DNA of 64,000 bases. It comes from Sipunculus nudus (taxonomy: Eukaryota > Annelida > Sipuncula > Golfingiida > Sipunculidae). Location: positions 48,525,340-48,589,339 of the forward strand of contig CM049322.1 of assembly GCA_026874595.1 (NCBI GenBank). The letters are read 5' to 3'. How positions within the stretch are numbered: position 1 is the stretch's first letter; the number at the start of each line of letters is the position of its first letter. The notes beneath the pieces are model-generated. The model was not told the origin of the DNA and did no database searches. It saw only the letters and a program-made list of their open reading frames with translations. Of the stretch, positions 38,801 to 52,537 are shown piece after piece. A program made the position numbers and the translations under genes.

Positions 38801-41800
38801 TCCCATAACTCAGCCAAAAATCACTGAACCAAATCCATTTGAACAAATTTGAATTATCAACATCTAAGGATAATTAATGTGTGAGATTTAAGAATTTGGC
38901 CCAGTCGTTTTTGAGAAGAAGATCTTTGTAGCCACTGAGCTAAAATGGACTGTTACGGCATATGACTAAATCAAGCTTCCCATTACTCAGCCAAAAGTCA
39001 CTGAACTGAGACCATTTGAACAAACTTCAGAAAGCACTACCGTAGGATCATTTCTGTGCGATATTAAAACAGTTTGGCCATATGGTTTCAGAGAAGTTTT
39101 TTGTAGCCATTAGTATGATAAGGGCACTGATGACCCCCGTACAAAAAAAGCCTATGCAGATGGCGCCACCAACACCTGAATTTCAGATATGTCTCATGAG
39201 ACCAACGTTGGTATGAAATTTGGTGATGATAGCTACAGCCGTTTCTAGGACTGTAATTTTAGTATGCTTTTTTGGACAGATGACTAAGTTCTGTTATCCG
39301 GCCAAAAATCACCAAACTTAAACCATTTGAACCAACTTGAGAAAGATTGTTCCAGGAATCATTTCTGTGAAATATTGGACAATCTCCCTGAACAGTTTCG
39401 GAGAAGAAGATTTTAAAGCTTTTTCAGCCTTTTCCCTATAATATCTAAGAAATCAGAGTAAGCCAAAAAATAAGCAAAATCCGATAGTTTTTTTAGATGT
39501 CTAATTTTTTGCATAAAATTTTGTGATGCTAACTCTTGCCATTTTTAAGATAGTATGGGTAAATGTACAGACGACAGACGCTGCCACACCATTGCATATG
39601 CTCACAGGTTCGCTAAAAACTAGGGACCCATGGGTCTCACCGCTCAGCTGCATTTGTCTATAATGATATATGTTTATGAGGTTTTCCAAAATATTGGTCC
39701 TGTGATCAGTTTGAAGCCAACCTGTCTACCCAAACTGGAATTATCATCCATTAACTAATTTGTGAATGGATAGGCCCTGTGACCTAAACCTCTGACCTAA
39801 TGACCCCCAAAATCAAAAACAAACTTCCCCTATTGGCAGGTGCAACACATGTTGATGATGGAAGGATTGAGAAGAAAAGTTTGGCTTGAAATGCATCCAC
39901 AATCTTTCTAAAGTAGTGGGTCCTGTGACCTTGACCTTTGATCCCATGATCTCAGAATCAACAGTTCTTATTTTAGTGGTGGGCCATATATAAGACAAGT
40001 TTGAAACCAATATTTCAAACCAAACTGGTGGTGTTATCATCTGGAAACTAATATGTTGATTGATGGTCCCCATGACCTTGACACCCCAAAATCCATAAGC
40101 TACTTCCACTTCTGGCAGGTGAGCAACATCTGGATTATTGAAGGTTTTAGACAAAAAGTTTGGCTAAAAATACACCAACAATCTTTTAAAAGAAGTGGGT
40201 CCTGTGACCTTGACCTTTGGACCCTAAAATCAAAAGGGTTCTTACATTATTGGTGGGTCATATGTAAGTCAAAATTGAAACCAATATGTCCATCCAAACT
40301 GGAGTTATCATCCAGAAACAAATATGTAGACAGATGGGCCCCTGTAACCATGACCTTTGACCTTGTGACCCCCAAATCAATCAGGTTCTTCCCCTATTGG
40401 CAGCTCAGCTATATGTGCAAGATGGAAGGTTTGGGATGAAACATTTGGCTTAAAATGCATCCACAATTTTTCTAAATAAGTGGGTACTGTGACCTTTACC
40501 TTTGGCCTCATGACCCAAAAACTGAACTGAATCTTCCCCTATTGGGGATATCTTGAAGATGGAACATTTGAGATGAAAAGTTTGGCTTCAAATGCATATG
40601 CATTCTTTTTTTAAAAAATGAGTTCTGTGACCTTGACCTTTGAACCCCAAAATCAACACGGTTCTTACTTTAGTGACGAGTCATACATAAGTCAAGATTG
40701 AAATCCATGTGTCAATACAACCTGGAGTTATCATCTGGAAACTAGACATTTCTTTGCACCGCAGGTGCCAAAGTATCCCCAGACATAGTAGCCCCCCCCC
40801 TTTATGAACAGACCCCCAATTTTGGCAGCATATATTGACACTTGGCATATTTATTGTTTCTTCCATCTAACAATCCACAATCTTGTTGAAGATGTTGGTC
40901 CTGTGACCTTGATTGTTTTAAAGATGTGTCCTGTGACCTTGACCTTTGACCTCATGACCCAAAAATCAATTTGGGTCTTGCTTTTCCAATGGGACATATG
41001 CAAGTCAAGTTTGAAAACCATACATCAATAAAAGCAGGAATTATCATCCAGAAACTAATTTTTGGACAGATGGCTCCTGTGACCTTCACCTTTGACCTTG
41101 TGACCTCAAAATTGATAAGGGTTTTCCACTCTTAGCAGGTGAACTATATGTGCAAGATGAAAGATCTGAGATGAATTGTTTGGCCGATAATGCATCCACA
41201 TTCTTTATAAAGAGGTTTCCTGTGACCTTGACCTTTGACCTCATGACCCCAAAATCAATTTGGGTCTTGCTTTTCCAATGGGACAAATACAAGTCAAGTT
41301 TGAAAACCATACATCAATAAAAGTAGGATTTATCATCCAGAAACTAATTTTTGGACAGATGGCTCCTGTGACCTTCACCTTTGACATTGTGACCTCAAAA
41401 TTGATAAGGGTTTTCCACTCATGGCAGGTGAACTACATGTGCAAGATGAAAGATCTCAGATAAATTGTTTGGCTGAAAATGCATCCACAATCTTTATAAA
41501 GAGGTTTCCTGTGACCTTGACCTTTGACCTCATGACCCCAAAATCAATTCGGGTCTTGCTTTTCCAATGGGACAAATACAAGTCAAGTTTGAAAACCATA
41601 CATCAATAAAAGCAGGAATTATCATCCAGAAACTAATTTTTGGACAGATGGCTCCTGTGACCTTCACCTTTGACCTTGTGACCTCAAAATTGATAGGGGT
41701 TTTCCACTCTTGGCAGGTGAACTATGTGTGCAAGATGAAAGATCTCAGATGAATTTTTTGGCTGAAATTGCATCCACAACCTTTTTAAAGAGGTTTCCTG

Positions 41801-44800
41801 TGACCTTGACCTTTGACCTCATGACCCCAAAATCAAATTCGGGTCTTGCTTTTCCAATGGGTCAAATACAAGTCAAGTTTGAAATCCATACATCAATTAA
41901 AGAAGGAATTATCATCAAGATACTAATTTTTGGACAGATAACTCCTGTGGCCTTGACTTTTGACCTTGTGACCCCAAAATTTATATGGATTATCCACTAT
42001 TGGCAAGTGAGCTATATATTCAAGAGGGAAGACCTGGGATGAAAGTTTGGCTTAAAATGCATCCACATCTTTTTTAAAGATGTGTCCTGTGACCTTGACC
42101 TTTGACCTCATGACCCCAAAATCAATTTGGGTCTTGCTTTTCCAATGGGACAAATACAAGTCAAGTTTGAAATCCATACATCAATAAAAGCAGTAATTAT
42201 CATCCAGAAACTAATTTTTGGACAGATGGCTCCTGTGACCTTCACCTTCGACCTTGTGACCTCAAAATTGATAGGGGTTTTCCACTCTTGGCAGGTGAAC
42301 TATATGTGCAAGATGAAAGATCTGAGATGAAATGTTTGGCTGAAAATGCATCCACATCTTTTTAAAGATGTGTCCTGTGACCTTGACCTTTGACCTCATG
42401 ACCTCAAAATCAATTTGGGTCTTGCTTTTCCAATGGGACATATACAAGTCAAGTTTGAAATCCATACATCAATAAAAGCAGGAATTATCATCCAGAAACT
42501 AATTTTTGGACAGATGGCTCCTGTGACCTTCACCTTTGGCCTTGTGACCTCAAAATTGATAGGGGTCTTCCACTCTTGGCAGGTGAACTATATGTGCAAG
42601 ATGAAAGATCTCAGATAAATTGTTTGGCTGAAAATGCATCCACAATCTTTATAAAGAGGTTTCCTGTGACCTTGACCTTTGACCTCATGACCCCAAAATC
42701 AATTCAGATCTTGCTTTTCCAATGGGACATATACAAGTCAAGTTTGAAATTCATACATCAATAAAAGCAGGAATTATCATCAAGAAACTAATTTTTGGAC
42801 AGATGGCTCCTGTGACCTTCACCTTTGACCTTGTGACCTCAAAATTGATAGGGGTCTTCCACTCTTGGCAGGTGAACTATATGTGCAAGATGAAAGATCT
42901 CAGATGAATTGTTGGGCTGAAAATGCATCCACAATCTTTATAGAGGTTTCCTGTGACCTTGACCTTTGACCTCATGATCCCAAAATCAATATGGGTCTTG
43001 CTTTTTTAATGGGACATATACAAGTCAAGTTTGAAATCCATACATCAATAAAAGCAGGAATTATCATCCAGAAACTAATTTTTGGACAGATGGCTCCTGT
43101 GACCTTCACCTTTGACCTTGTGACCTCAAAATTGACAGGGGTCTTCCACTCTTGGCAGGTGAACTATGTGTGCAAGATGAAAGATCTCAGATGAATTTTT
43201 TGGCTGAAATTGCATCCACAACCTTTTTAAAGAGGTTTCCTGTGACCTTGACCTTTGACCTCATGACCCCAAAATCAATTCGGGTCTTGCTTTTCCAATG
43301 GGTCAAATACAAGTCAAGTTTGAAATCCATACATCAATTAAAGAAGGAATTATCATCAAGATACTAATTTTTGGACAGATAACTCCTGTGGCCTTGACTT
43401 TTGACCTTGTGACCCCAAAATTATATGGATTATCCACTATTGGCAAGTGAGCTATATATTCAAGAGGGAAGACCTGGAATGAAAGTTTGGCTTAAAATGC
43501 ATCCACATCTTTTTTAAAGATGTGTCCTGTGACCTTGACCTTTGACCTCATGACCCCAAAATCAATTTGGGTCTTGCTTTTCCAATGGGACAAATACAAG
43601 TCAAGTTTGAAATCCATACATCAATAAAAGCAGGAATTATCATCCAGAAACTAATTTTTGGACAGATGGCTCCTGTGACCTTCACCTTTGACCTTGTGAC
43701 CTCAAAATTGATAGGGGTTTTCCACTCTTGGCAGGTGAACTATATGTGCAAGATGAAAGATCTGAGATGAAATGTTTGGCTGAAAATGCATCCACATCTT
43801 TTTAAAGATGTGTCCTGTGACCTTGACCTTTGACCTCATGACCCCAAAATCAATTTGGGTCTTGCTTTTCCAATGGGACATATACAAGTCAAGTTTGAAA
43901 TCCATACATCAATAAAAGCAGGAATTATCATCCAGAAACTAATTTTTGGACAGATGGCTCCTGTGACCTTCACCTTTGGCCTTGTGACCTCAAAATTGAT
44001 AGGGGTCTTCCACTCTTGGCAGGTGAACTATATGTGCAAGATGAAAGATCTCAGATGAATTTTTTGGCTGAAATTGCATCCACAACCTTTTTAAAGAGGT
44101 TTCCTGTGACCTTGACCTTTGACCTCATAACCCCAAAATCAATTCGGGTCTTGCTTTTCCAATGGGTCAAATACAAGTCAAGTTTGAAATCCATACATCA
44201 ATAAAAAAAGGAATTATCATCCAGAAACTAATTTTTGGACAGATAGCTCCTCTGGCCTTGACCTTTGACCTTGTGACCCCAAAATTTATATGGATCATCC
44301 ACTATTGGCGAGTGAGCTATATATTCAAGATGGAAGACCTGGGATAGAATTTTGTCTTAAAATGCATCCACAGTATATTTTAAAATGCCAGTCCAGTGAC
44401 CTTGACCTTTGACCTCATGACCCTAGAACCTATAGGGTTCTTACTTTAGTGGTGGGCCATACATAAGTCATGTTTGAAATCCATATGGCTATCAACACTG
44501 GAGATATCATAAGAGGTGTGTGATTTTCACCATATATGGCAATATTCAAGGTCAAGGCCACTATCATAGGAAAGGTCATGACCCCAATTTAAATAAACAT
44601 CATCCCATAACCCATACCTATGTATATGCATAATATGAAAGAAATCTGTACATTAGTTTTTGACTTATAATGCTCACAGTACTGTAAGGTGGCAATTTTG
44701 GGGGTATTAAACGGCATGAAAACAAGTAAAGAATAATAGGTGGCGCCACCAATTTCTGAAACATGACAACCCTATCCATGATCTTCCATCAACTTGATTT

Positions 44801-47800
44801 TGGGATAAATCCATGCAAGATTTCTTGAGATATTAAAGAATTTGTGTGATTTTCCCCAAAATTGGACTTATTCAAGGTCAAGGACACTCTCCTAGTAAAG
44901 GTCATGACCTCATTTTAAATAGGCGTCGTCCTCTTACCCATATCTATACATATACCAAGTTTGGTAAAGTTCCGTGAAATATTTTTTGGGTTATCGCGCC
45001 AACAAGATTTATATGCGGCGGCGGGACCGGTATGAAAACATAGTATCCCCCCGACTTTGTCTTGGGATACAATTAATTTGTGTGGATGGACGGATGGACA
45101 GACAGACAGACAGGGGTATTACTATATATGGCATCAACTTGTGATCAATACACACACCAGGTTTTGGGGCACTAGATGTAATTACAGCTGAGAAACTGAC
45201 ATGATTGTTATCATTTTATAGTAAAAAAAAGAAAAATATTTGTTAAAATAACAAAAAATACAGGTGGCGCCACCACTTTTCGGGAACTGACAAAACTAGT
45301 CATAGTCAATATATTCAAGGCAAGATTCATGACAATCCATTTATCAATTATCAAGATATTGGAGGTTTTGTATTTTATTTTCGATTATTCTGGGGGGGGG
45401 GGGGGGTACTTTCAAGCCCCATAGCTCAGAGGATATAGTGACCTAATTTCAGGTTTCCAATAAGATTTTTTATTTACCTCCCTTGATATTCACTAAGAAG
45501 TTTCTAGGTCCAGCAGTTACGATTTGTGCCCTGCTAACGGACGGCTGGACGCCTGGACAATGGACAAAGCACCATTCCTATACCTCAGTTGACTTACAGT
45601 CAGCTGAGCTAAAAAATCCCAATATATTATACACTGAAAAATAGTCCAGACCTTTTTCTATTATAAGTAAAATGGTACTAAAGTTTGCAATATTTATAAA
45701 AAAATCCCTGGCTTCTGTTTTCTGGCTTTCCTGTTTTACACACATGACCCCGCCATGACACCTTCAGTTTTGAACATGAAGGACAGCATCACGTGAATCA
45801 GTGCCATAGAGATGATAGGAGGTAATATACGTAATAATTTTTTTGTGTAACAACATTTTTTCTTTGATATTAAGCACATATTTAACCTGACCATATAAAC
45901 CTCTGATGTCAATAATACCACACATCAAATATTTTATCTGACCCTTAGAATGGGTGTTCTATTGTGACCTGCACCATGACTCCAGGAAGGCCCCTATCAG
46001 TTTATTTCAAAAGGCCTGAGTGTGGTGTTGTCAAGGATTCCATTTAAAGTGTACTATTCGTAGTGTTGCTCAAAACGAGGTGCGATTGTACCAACGTGAC
46101 AACAACTGTATTCCCCTCGGGGCAGTTGTTCAGATTCTGGCCTTCATGACCACCAATATCAAAACAGGTGCCACCAAAAATATTGTTTCCTTACAAAGCC
46201 GATACATCATATTTTATTGAGGAATTCACATATTTCATTTTGCTCATACCTGGAGTTTATTTAATTAGAGGAAGAGTCTGGGGAACCTGGGTTCCCCCAG
46301 TCAAGCTGGGGCCATGGGGTTGGCAGCCCTCACCTTATGCTTAATTCTTCTGTTCAAATAAAAAAGGGACCTATGGGTCACGGCGCTCAGCTGTTATATA
46401 TGATAAAAAAATATGATTTAGAAATGAGGCACATGCTGGTTTTGTGTGGTAATAAGTATAAGCTGTATTATGAGTTGTTGTTGTTAAGCTTATGTATGAT
46501 TTTGATAGTACCTTTGGAGACAGAGAAGAGAATTGATTTCATTTATTTTATTAACAAATGGAGTACTATTGTCACACAGATTTTGACTTGGCCATATAAC
46601 TTATAAGCAGAACATATAATATAAGAGTTTAACTATTTATTAAAAAAATTACAAATATTGTCCCAGATATAATTTTTATTAAAAATAATAAGAGAATCGT
46701 ATGATTTTTAAAATGAAATATAACTGAAATGATTATTAAAATAATATTAAAGAATATATTCATGAATGCATTCAAGAATACATTTAGAAAGTATTTGCAC
46801 TGGTATTCATATACTTTCATTTTTTCCTGAATTCCCATTCTTTATGCAAGAAATTTTATACTGGAGTACATATTCATATTCGTATTTAAATACAATTGCA
46901 AAGTATTCCCACCATGTCTGGTATTTATTCAGTTTTCACCAAACAATGGTGTTGAGAATCCAGAATGTACAAAATTCACACATTTAAATAATGATCATAA
47001 GTACCTGGTTTTATGGCTTTTATTTATATTAAAAAAAAAAATAAATGTGATATATTTATTTTGGACTAATTTCACATCAATGTACACACTAGACACAGTA
47101 GGAATCTAGATTAATATTATCAACTGCATCTTTGTCTATCATTAATTTCCTTCATATGATCCCTAATGATTAGTAATGAATAATATGATTTACTTTTTTA
47201 TTATTAAAATTGAACTGAAAAATGCCATAGGTGACTGCATGGTGTTATTTGGAATACGTGACATTCTATCCATCAATACAAGATTCTTATATCATCAGTA
47301 ACTGCAAGTTATTTCCCTATAAATATAAACTAACAAATTCCTTTTCTATTTTTCTTTAATTTGTTAATAAAAACCAATAAAAATTGATTAATTTATTGTT
47401 ATGTTGTTGGTTAAAACTACTTGATGATTTGGGTTGGACACCTGGATCAACTGTGGCTGGCCATAAGCTGCCTTGCTGCCCCCGTATCTGCCTCGCCTCA
47501 AGCGTGCATAATTTGCTGAAAGTTCAACAAGGTCAACATAGAGGTGACTCAAGAGTGGCTGGAGAGAGCCAAGGTCTGACATGGTCTCAAAAAAACATTA
47601 ATAAAATCTACAATTTTTGGCCAATTTCTTTCAGCTTTCTAAACCATAAAGCTGAAATCCTTGTGTGTGCATGATATGAAAATTATATAAACAGAGCTCA
47701 CATTAAACAAAAGTGAAATGGTCAAAGTTGGGCAAAATTTAAGGTACTAATTTTATATTTATACAAATAACTTATAAAATTTTTAAAATTCAGAACTAAT

Positions 47801-50800
47801 TTTGGGTATTCAATTGAATCTTGATTAAATAATCTTACATCCCTGACAAAAAATCTCTAACTTCAGCAAGCCCCTTGTTAAGGGAGTAAATATATTTCTT
47901 GATTTTTTACAAAGTGCATTATGTTTGGGCCCATAACTTAAAACAATTACGCAATACTGACATCATTTCTGGCATGTGCACAGAGAATGTATTGAAAAAC
48001 ATGTATATTATATATGATTAAAGTCAGAACAGTGGTTTTGATATTAGGCAGTATTGAAGTGTAATAATGGGTTTTTAATTAAAAATGAAGTTTTTCATTA
48101 ATATCTCAAAGGTATTAAGTCCTAGTGACCAAATTCTTGGCATGGTAGGGAATTTTAGAGACATCTAATTGTATGCCAAATTTTAGGAACTGAGAGCTTA
48201 AGCTGGGGAGCTGAGCTCTTGCAAACTGCATAACACTAGCCTGATGTAAACAATATGTTACATGGTGCTTGAAAACTTTAATAAAATCTACAGTTTTTGA
48301 TCAACTGGTTTCAAATTTTTGGTGTTAACAGACAAAATGCTAACAAAAACATGCTGAGAAAATTAAATCCACAGTACTTACAGGAAAAAAAACGTGCCAT
48401 GGTCAAAGTTAGGCAAAATTTAAGGTACCAATTTTTTGTTTTTGCTAATATTTTAAAAAATTTAAAAGATTTTGATCTAATTTTGGATATACAATTTAAT
48501 TTTGATTAATTAAAGTTATATTACTTGAAAAAAAGTCCATAGCTTTAACAAGTTTTGTGTTAAGTGATCAAATATCTTTCCTGATTTTTTACAAAATGCA
48601 TTATGTTCTGGCCCATAACTTTCTTAAATTATATAATACAGACATAATTTCAGGCATGTACATAGGAACTATAAAGAGGAATATTTATGGTAAATATGAG
48701 GAAAAACAGATGAGCGGTTTTGATATTAGGCAGCCCTAAAGTGTGAAAATAGGTTTTTAATAAAAAATTGAGGTTTTTCCTTAATTTCTCAAAGGAACAA
48801 AGTCGCAAAGACCCAGTTTTCGGCTTGGTAGGAGATCTTGGGGACAGCTAACATTATGCCAAATTTTGGATTCCTAAGTCTTACGGTTTCAAAACGTGCC
48901 ACATCTACGGACGGACGGACGGACTGACGGACGGACGACGGACAATGGACCACGACTATAGCTCAGATGACTTATAGTCAGCTGAGCTATAAATGATTCC
49001 CAATTTACTAATCTTCTGCAGTGAAGAAACATCTGGCACCGTTAACAGATGACTGTTTCATTGGCTCCCCATATATAGAGATAAGTGGCATTTGACCACG
49101 ATATGATCATATTTTCAGAAAAAGTTTTTATTTTCAGTTTCACTGATGGGGTGACATACACCTGCAACTATTGGCAACTATGAGTGCATTTTACTTTAGT
49201 TATGGTGTTTTTTGGTCTAAGAAAACATGGGTTGTACTGCTCATAACCATCATGACAGAAGCAGTTACAATGTATGTGTAGCAGCAACAATGCTTTGTGT
49301 ACTGGTCTGTTCGACAGAAACAGTTCATACTGAGCTTAGAATCCCACCCAAGGACATACATGGGGAGGTGACTATAATATGTACTCTCAGATATATCTCA
49401 CGTTTTATAGTCACCCTTATGGCTACAAATATACATGAAAGATTGCACTTCATTTGGAGCTATAAATGAACAAAAATCACCCCCACTGGTATCTCATTTC
49501 CAAGGGTCAGTTAGTAGCATGTAGGGCCCCAGGTCTAGAGATCATAGTATTGGTTCCCGATTCAGGCGACTTCTGATATTCACTGGTGGTTCATGTTAGA
49601 ATAGGTTGAATGAGTGTAGGGACATCTGCAGGGTGCCATATGATTAGGACTAATAGGCGGTAAAATAATAGACCAAGTTGTGGTTCTGTTGTAAACACTG
49701 AGCCACAGGCCCTTGCCTTAATTTATCTTTTGAACAGGAATACATGCACTATAAGACATCACAATGGTTAGCCGAGCCAGGCGATTGTTTCAGCAAGTGA
49801 CGTGCAGTGCAAGTTTTAGATCATCACTGCCAACTTCCTGACCCACCCAGCTAAAATGTGACAAATGCACCTTGCTGGCTGAAACAATCCAGTGCGTAAA
49901 CTGGTAACCCTGGTAACAACCCCTCATGTAGCCAGTGGTTTAGTTGCAAGAACATTCATAGCACCGATGATGTAACACATGCACAGCCCACTGCTGGCTG
50001 AAACAATCTCCCTGGTTCACCCAACAGTACCTGAAGTGCTAACCTGTCCTGTAGTAGTACAAATACATGTACCACTATGGGACAGGGTAGTACTTCAGCC
50101 CCTTCTGTTCACCACCCTCAAGATAAGATACATGTTATTAAACTGGATGCATCGTTAGAAGTTGCATGCGTTCCCGTCTGCTTAATAAACGAAGGCAGGG
50201 GCCTGTGGCTTTGTGTTAACAATAGAGCCACAACTGGGTCTTAAGTCTGTTCCAGCACCCCTGTCCACCTGTTTTTTTTTGTGATTATTTTTTTTATAAT
50301 CAAAAAACGTCCAAACCTTTTAATCTTAGGACAGACAGAGGAAAAAGCGTAATTTACTATTATGGAAATAATAGCGTACCTTACGTCATTTTCCTGTAAA
50401 CAATTTAAAACCATTTTATGAGTATTAAGTTTATTCTGTAGCGACATCGCGCCACTAATCTGTGAAATGGGCATATCAGGGATTAGTGATGATATCATAA
50501 TAGATTTGACGTACTAAAGAGGCGCCCATATTCATGGGACCAATAATCAAGAGCTGCCGACCTCTGTTCACAGCGAGACCTGTATTCTCCACGTGCACGC
50601 GCTTCACTGTTACGTCATATCACTTTATGTCCATATCCACAGAGGATAAACAATGGCCACTTATTAGGGACACCATGAACCACGGATATATATATGAAAT
50701 AAGTCAACCAGGCCGTAAAGTGAATAATATTTATATTTTGAGTAGGTAATGAACCAAAAATTAGGATTTTGCCTCTTTATGCCATTGGTGCAAATTTTGT

Positions 50801-52497
50801 TTTGCAAGTTAGTCTTATGTAGAGATAATCGAGAAAAAACTGGTGGACAGGGGTGCTGGGACGGACTTTATATTGTCTTCAGTAATATATAAATTATAGG
50901 CGGCTTCAGCTGGCAGCGTTCAATAGGCAACACAATGGTTAAGCAAGCTGAAAACTATTATGATTTCAACCTGCAGGCATTTGATAGCGGCTCAATATTT
51001 GTTCATGGAACTTTATAACTGTAAAATTAAAATGTTTCTTTTACCTAATATATCATTTTTTCTGCAGTACATGAGACAAAAATTACTTATCCATCGATGT
51101 AAACATGGCCTCATTTGACCCCCGTGGGTGCACGCGATGATCCCGTGGTCAGGAATTTCCAAAATATGTGCATACATTAATCTCATTTGAGGCATGGTTA
51201 ATTCACTTGTAATCGGGTTAAAAATGGTACCATAAGAATCCTTATATCTTAGGCATGAAGGCGCCGCTTGACGATCTTTTCTACGCCAATTTTTAAGTAT
51301 TTTTGATAAATTTACAAGTTTTTGGAGATATTTTTTGTTATGGATGATTTATTTTCCAAAAATTGTGAAGTACATTCTGGTAGAATTGAAAATGCTCTAT
51401 TTGATGCTATATTTAAATTTTTAAAACACGCGGCCATTTTTTTTCAACGGGCATTTCCAAGTAATGTCTTGGCGCCACAGGGACGAGAAAACTGCTGCTG
51501 TCACTGTGACATTGAGGTAAGACGCATCCCCTTGCAGACACCGTGTTTTATTCGATATACAATGAAAATATACTTAGATATCTTAAAAATGTTTTTGATA
51601 TTAAAAGATAAGCATATTATCTTCACATACAATCCCTTTTTAAAACAGAAATCATAAAATTTAATGGGTAAATTAAGAGAAAGAAAATATAAAATTGTCT
51701 GACATAGATGGCGCTGACAGTTTGTGGTTCATAAAATGTAGAAATTACTTGGGGTGAAATGTAATTTCTCTTTGAAACATGTTGCAAATCTAACGAAAAA
51801 ATTTATTTATGGCCCTAATGAGGCAAATTTATATATATCACAAATTAAAAATTATATATATTTAGCCTTGGAGGAGGAGGGGTTGACATCGTCAGGTGAG
51901 CGATAATAAATAGGAGATTTTATGGTCAAAACTAGATCTACTGTGACCAAGTCGCATCATGTCATAAATAAAGCATGGTAAAAAAAGAAAGATAAGTTTT
52001 AGTTATAATATTTAAGAAAAATATATATATTTGCTGTGTCATGGTATGTATATTTTGATTGACATTTTTTTTTTATATTTCATTTGAATTTTATGTATGT
52101 AATAAATAGGTATATCAGTGAAATTTTCAAATTGTAATTTTTAATTAACAAAAAAATCAACGGATAGCATTTTATTTCAGGATCATACCTTTTTTTACAT
52201 AATTTAATTTTTATGCATAAAATTATAAATATTATTTAAATTATGAAAAGTATATATATATATACATATATATATATATTCAAATGATATATAATTTGAT
52301 TTTAGTACTTTTAAAATAATATCATATAAATATGCAGCAGCTTACATATCTAACCACCCCCAAATTCCCTCCCCCCCTTATTTAACATGTTAGCAAAATG
52401 GAAGGTGCCCTATATCCCTATACATTTTAAGAATATGATACTTGTTATGTATTTATCTCCTCTAGGCTGAGTTTTATTTCATAATTCATGATGTTTT

Positions 52498-52537
<40 letters not shown>

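Noticed and set aside
41260-44347. Series of similar open frames starting MGLAFPMGQIQVKFE or MAGELYVQDER
   Set aside because: They recur once per 288-bp unit and come from the satellite-like array; unit length and indels, not selection on a protein, explain them.
3893-48988. Family A pair as a segmental duplication of the locus
   Set aside because: Similarity stops sharply at the element ends and the flanks are unrelated, so independent insertions fit better.
51867-51896. Possible second exon for the plus-strand frame at 51340
   Set aside because: It has AG and GT ends but brings an in-frame TGA when joined.
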